DNA of 8,270 nucleotides from Cyanobacteria bacterium UBA947. GTDB lineage: Bacteria; Cyanobacteriota; Vampirovibrionia; Gastranaerophilales; Gastranaerophilaceae. Below, piece by piece: positions 7,128 to 8,270 of this stretch. The DNA lies in contig DBCX01000018.1 in assembly GCA_002293275.1 (NCBI GenBank), forward strand, positions 8,341 through 16,610, read 5' to 3'. Within the stretch, counting starts at the first letter, position 1. Each line of letters begins with the position of its first letter. Under the pieces are notes generated by a model, which saw only the letters and a program-made list of their open reading frames with translations, had not been told where the DNA came from and did no database searches. Position numbers and translations under genes: made by a program.

Positions 7128-7156
7128 AAAATACCACAAGCCTTTTGGCGTGTCAA
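7128..7156 (-). promoter_or_regulatory. Strong promoter of the radical SAM gene, predicted leaderless
   Basis: On the minus strand TTGACA (7156-7151, perfect consensus) and TATTTT (7133-7128) are 17 bases apart, with a TGG extended -10 step immediately before TATTTT. The -10 ends 6 bases before ATG 7121 (GATACA between), so transcription should start on the start codon. There is no Shine-Dalgarno sequence. The same geometry is seen upstream of the STAND-like gene. Confidence 0.68.
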
Positions 7157-7179
7157 TGCCGCGGTGCAGGCTGTACAAT

Positions 7180-7206
7180 TTGATTTTTCACTGTTTTTGT
7201 ATTAAT
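7180..7206 (+). promoter_or_regulatory. Weak candidate promoter for the glycosyltransferase gene
   Basis: TTGATT at 7180-7185 and an AT-rich extended -10 candidate TGTATTAAT at 7198-7206 would start transcription around 7213, a leader of only a few bases before ATG 7216. The spacer (15 bases) is short and the area is so AT-rich that other pairings are possible. TATACT at 7209-7214 is too close to the ATG to serve it. No Shine-Dalgarno sequence is visible before ATG 7216. Confidence 0.25.
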
Positions 7207-7215
7207 TTTATACTT

Positions 7216-8270
7216 ATGAATAAAAAAGATTTTGCCGCTGTATTGGGAGTAATAATTCTATATTTGGTTTTTGTTGCCGTGTACTGGCAGTTTTTTGGCG
7301 ATGTGATGACAGACTCGGGCCGTGAACTTTACCGTCCGGTGCAAATGCTTGACGGGCAAGTGTTGTACAAAGACATTTTTAATATATTTGGGCCGCTGTC
7401 ATATCAGTTCAACGCGTTGTTGTACAAGATTTTCGGTGTTGATGCAAATGTGCTCAAAACAGCCGGTGCGCTGAACGGCGCGTTCATTATGGTTTTGCTT
7501 TACGCGATTGCCAGAGTTTTTTTAAACAGAGGGATAAGTTTTTTGATTATCGCCTGGTACATTGTTTTAGGGGCGTTTAGTTTAAAGTTCTACAATTTTG
7601 TGCTGCCGTATGCATACGCTATGCCGTATTCGCTGAGCGCATTTTTGGTATCATTTTTGTGTTTGCTGCGGTATTTTAAGACGCCTGACAAAACCCGGCT
7701 GCTGCCGTTGGCCTGCCTGTTTGCAGGGATTTCCGTGACTAACAAATATGACTGCGTTGTTGCTTGTGCGGTTGTTTTGGCGGCGGTTTTTTATCAAAGA
7801 AAACTTGTCTGGCAGTGTGCGGCTGCGTTTTTGGCGGTGCCTGCGGTATCGTTTGGAATCTTGTTTTGGCAGGGGCTGACGTGGGCTAAGTTTTTGGAGT
7901 ATTTGTATTATTTGAAACGGTACGTCTCGTCGCCCGCACTGCATTATTTCTTTGTGAACAAAGGCTCATTTTTTTCGTGGCAGAATTTGCTGGAGATATG
8001 CAAATCATTTGTCAAATACGGCGGGGTGTATTTTATAATTTTGGTTTACGGTTATTTTATACAAAAAACAATATGGCCTGTGCGTTCAAAAATTTTACTG
8101 GCGATGATGTTTGTGTCTGCCGTGCTGGCGTGTGTGAATAAAATTTTTACACCGTATTTTGAAAACCCTTTCAACTGGGTGCATTTGTTTGTTTGTTTGA
8201 TTTTTGTGATTGTTTTAAAAGAAAAAGACAAATTATATTTGTTATTTTTGGCGGGCGTGATTGCCGTTTC
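7216..8270 (+). CDS. Polytopic GT-C-type glycosyltransferase, N-terminal part (runs off window)
   Basis: An open frame begins at ATG 7216 and reads without a stop for 351 codons to the window end, so the C-terminus is missing. The N-terminus is MNKKDF followed by a hydrophobic helix (about 7-27). A non-cytoplasmic-type loop follows, with an Asp at position 33 in TDSGRELY and then GQVLYKDIFNIFGPLSYQFNAL (47-68). This DxGR plus G-x-x-LY-x-D plus GPLxY pattern is typical of GT-C lipid-linked-sugar transferases of the ArnT/PMT/RgtA-like group, where the loop Asp is the presumed catalytic base. Many further hydrophobic segments follow, for example 87-100, 108-121, 139-151, 179-192, 203-218, 271-281, 294-306 and 322-334. 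Such enzymes sit in the cytoplasmic membrane and transfer sugars from polyprenyl-phosphate carriers to lipids, glycans or proteins; the acceptor cannot be told. The start has no Shine-Dalgarno sequence. Confidence 0.82.
   Translation, partial: MNKKDFAAVLGVIILYLVFVAVYWQFFGDVMTDSGRELYRPVQMLDGQVLYKDIFNIFGPLSYQFNALLYKIFGVDANVLKTAGALNGAFIMVLLYAIARVFLNRGISFLIIAWYIVLGAFSLKFYNFVLPYAYAMPYSLSAFLVSFLCLLRYFKTPDKTRLLPLACLFAGISVTNKYDCVVACAVVLAAVFYQRKLVWQCAAAFLAVPAVSFGILFWQGLTWAKFLEYLYYLKRYVSSPALHYFFVNKGSFFSWQNLLEICKSFVKYGGVYFIILVYGYFIQKTIWPVRSKILLAMMFVSAVLACVNKIFTPYFENPFNWVHLFVCLIFVIVLKEKDKLYLLFLAGVIAV

Noticed and set aside
7122..7178. Longer N-terminus of the radical SAM protein from ATG 7178
   Set aside because: It would place a consensus promoter inside the gene and add 19 residues that do not fit the domain's usual beginning at MDIALI.
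7651..7944. 97-codon minus-strand open frame inside the glycosyltransferase gene
   Set aside because: Gln/Arg-rich antisense shadow of a membrane-protein gene.

Overview
The window is densely coding bacterial DNA of moderate GC. It holds six protein genes in three transcriptional blocks, no RNA genes, no mobile element, no CRISPR array, and no non-coding stretch longer than about 100 bases. I cannot name the organism with certainty. Two neighbouring soluble proteins begin MRI-x-P and carry an early F-[ST]-A-K motif, which resembles N-termini I recall from gut Gastranaerophilales (Melainabacteria/Vampirovibrionia). I offer that lineage as a tentative inference only.

Layout: (1) Positions 1-834, minus strand: the N-terminal 278 residues of a P-loop NTPase with a STAND-like look, truncated by the window edge. 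(2) Positions 835-930: a divergent promoter region of about 96 bases. (3) Positions 931-5766, plus strand: three overlapping genes encoding a dGTPase-like HD phosphohydrolase, a tandem-HKD phospholipase-D-superfamily protein and a DEDDh (DnaQ-type) 3'-5' exonuclease with large extra domains at both ends. (4) Positions 5757-7121, minus strand: a B12-binding-type radical SAM protein, converging on the exonuclease gene with a 10-base overlap. (5) Positions 7122-7215: a second divergent promoter region. (6) Positions 7216-8270, plus strand: a polytopic GT-C-type glycosyltransferase running off the window.

The most interesting part is the three-gene block. All three products act, by family, on nucleotides or phosphodiester bonds. 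The genes overlap by 11 and 4 bases, so they are almost certainly co-translated. All three proteins carry a short F-[GST]-A motif near the N-terminus (AFGAAD, PFSAKP, AFTAKT). This looks like a small functional module, possibly nucleic-acid degradation or defence, whose members may share a targeting or processing tag. The divergent STAND-like gene may or may not belong to it.

A second pattern is promoter geometry. Both minus-strand genes have a good sigma70-type promoter with a 17-base spacer whose -10 hexamer ends exactly 6 bases before the ATG. This predicts leaderless mRNAs beginning at the start codon. The internal operon genes instead have Shine-Dalgarno sequences.
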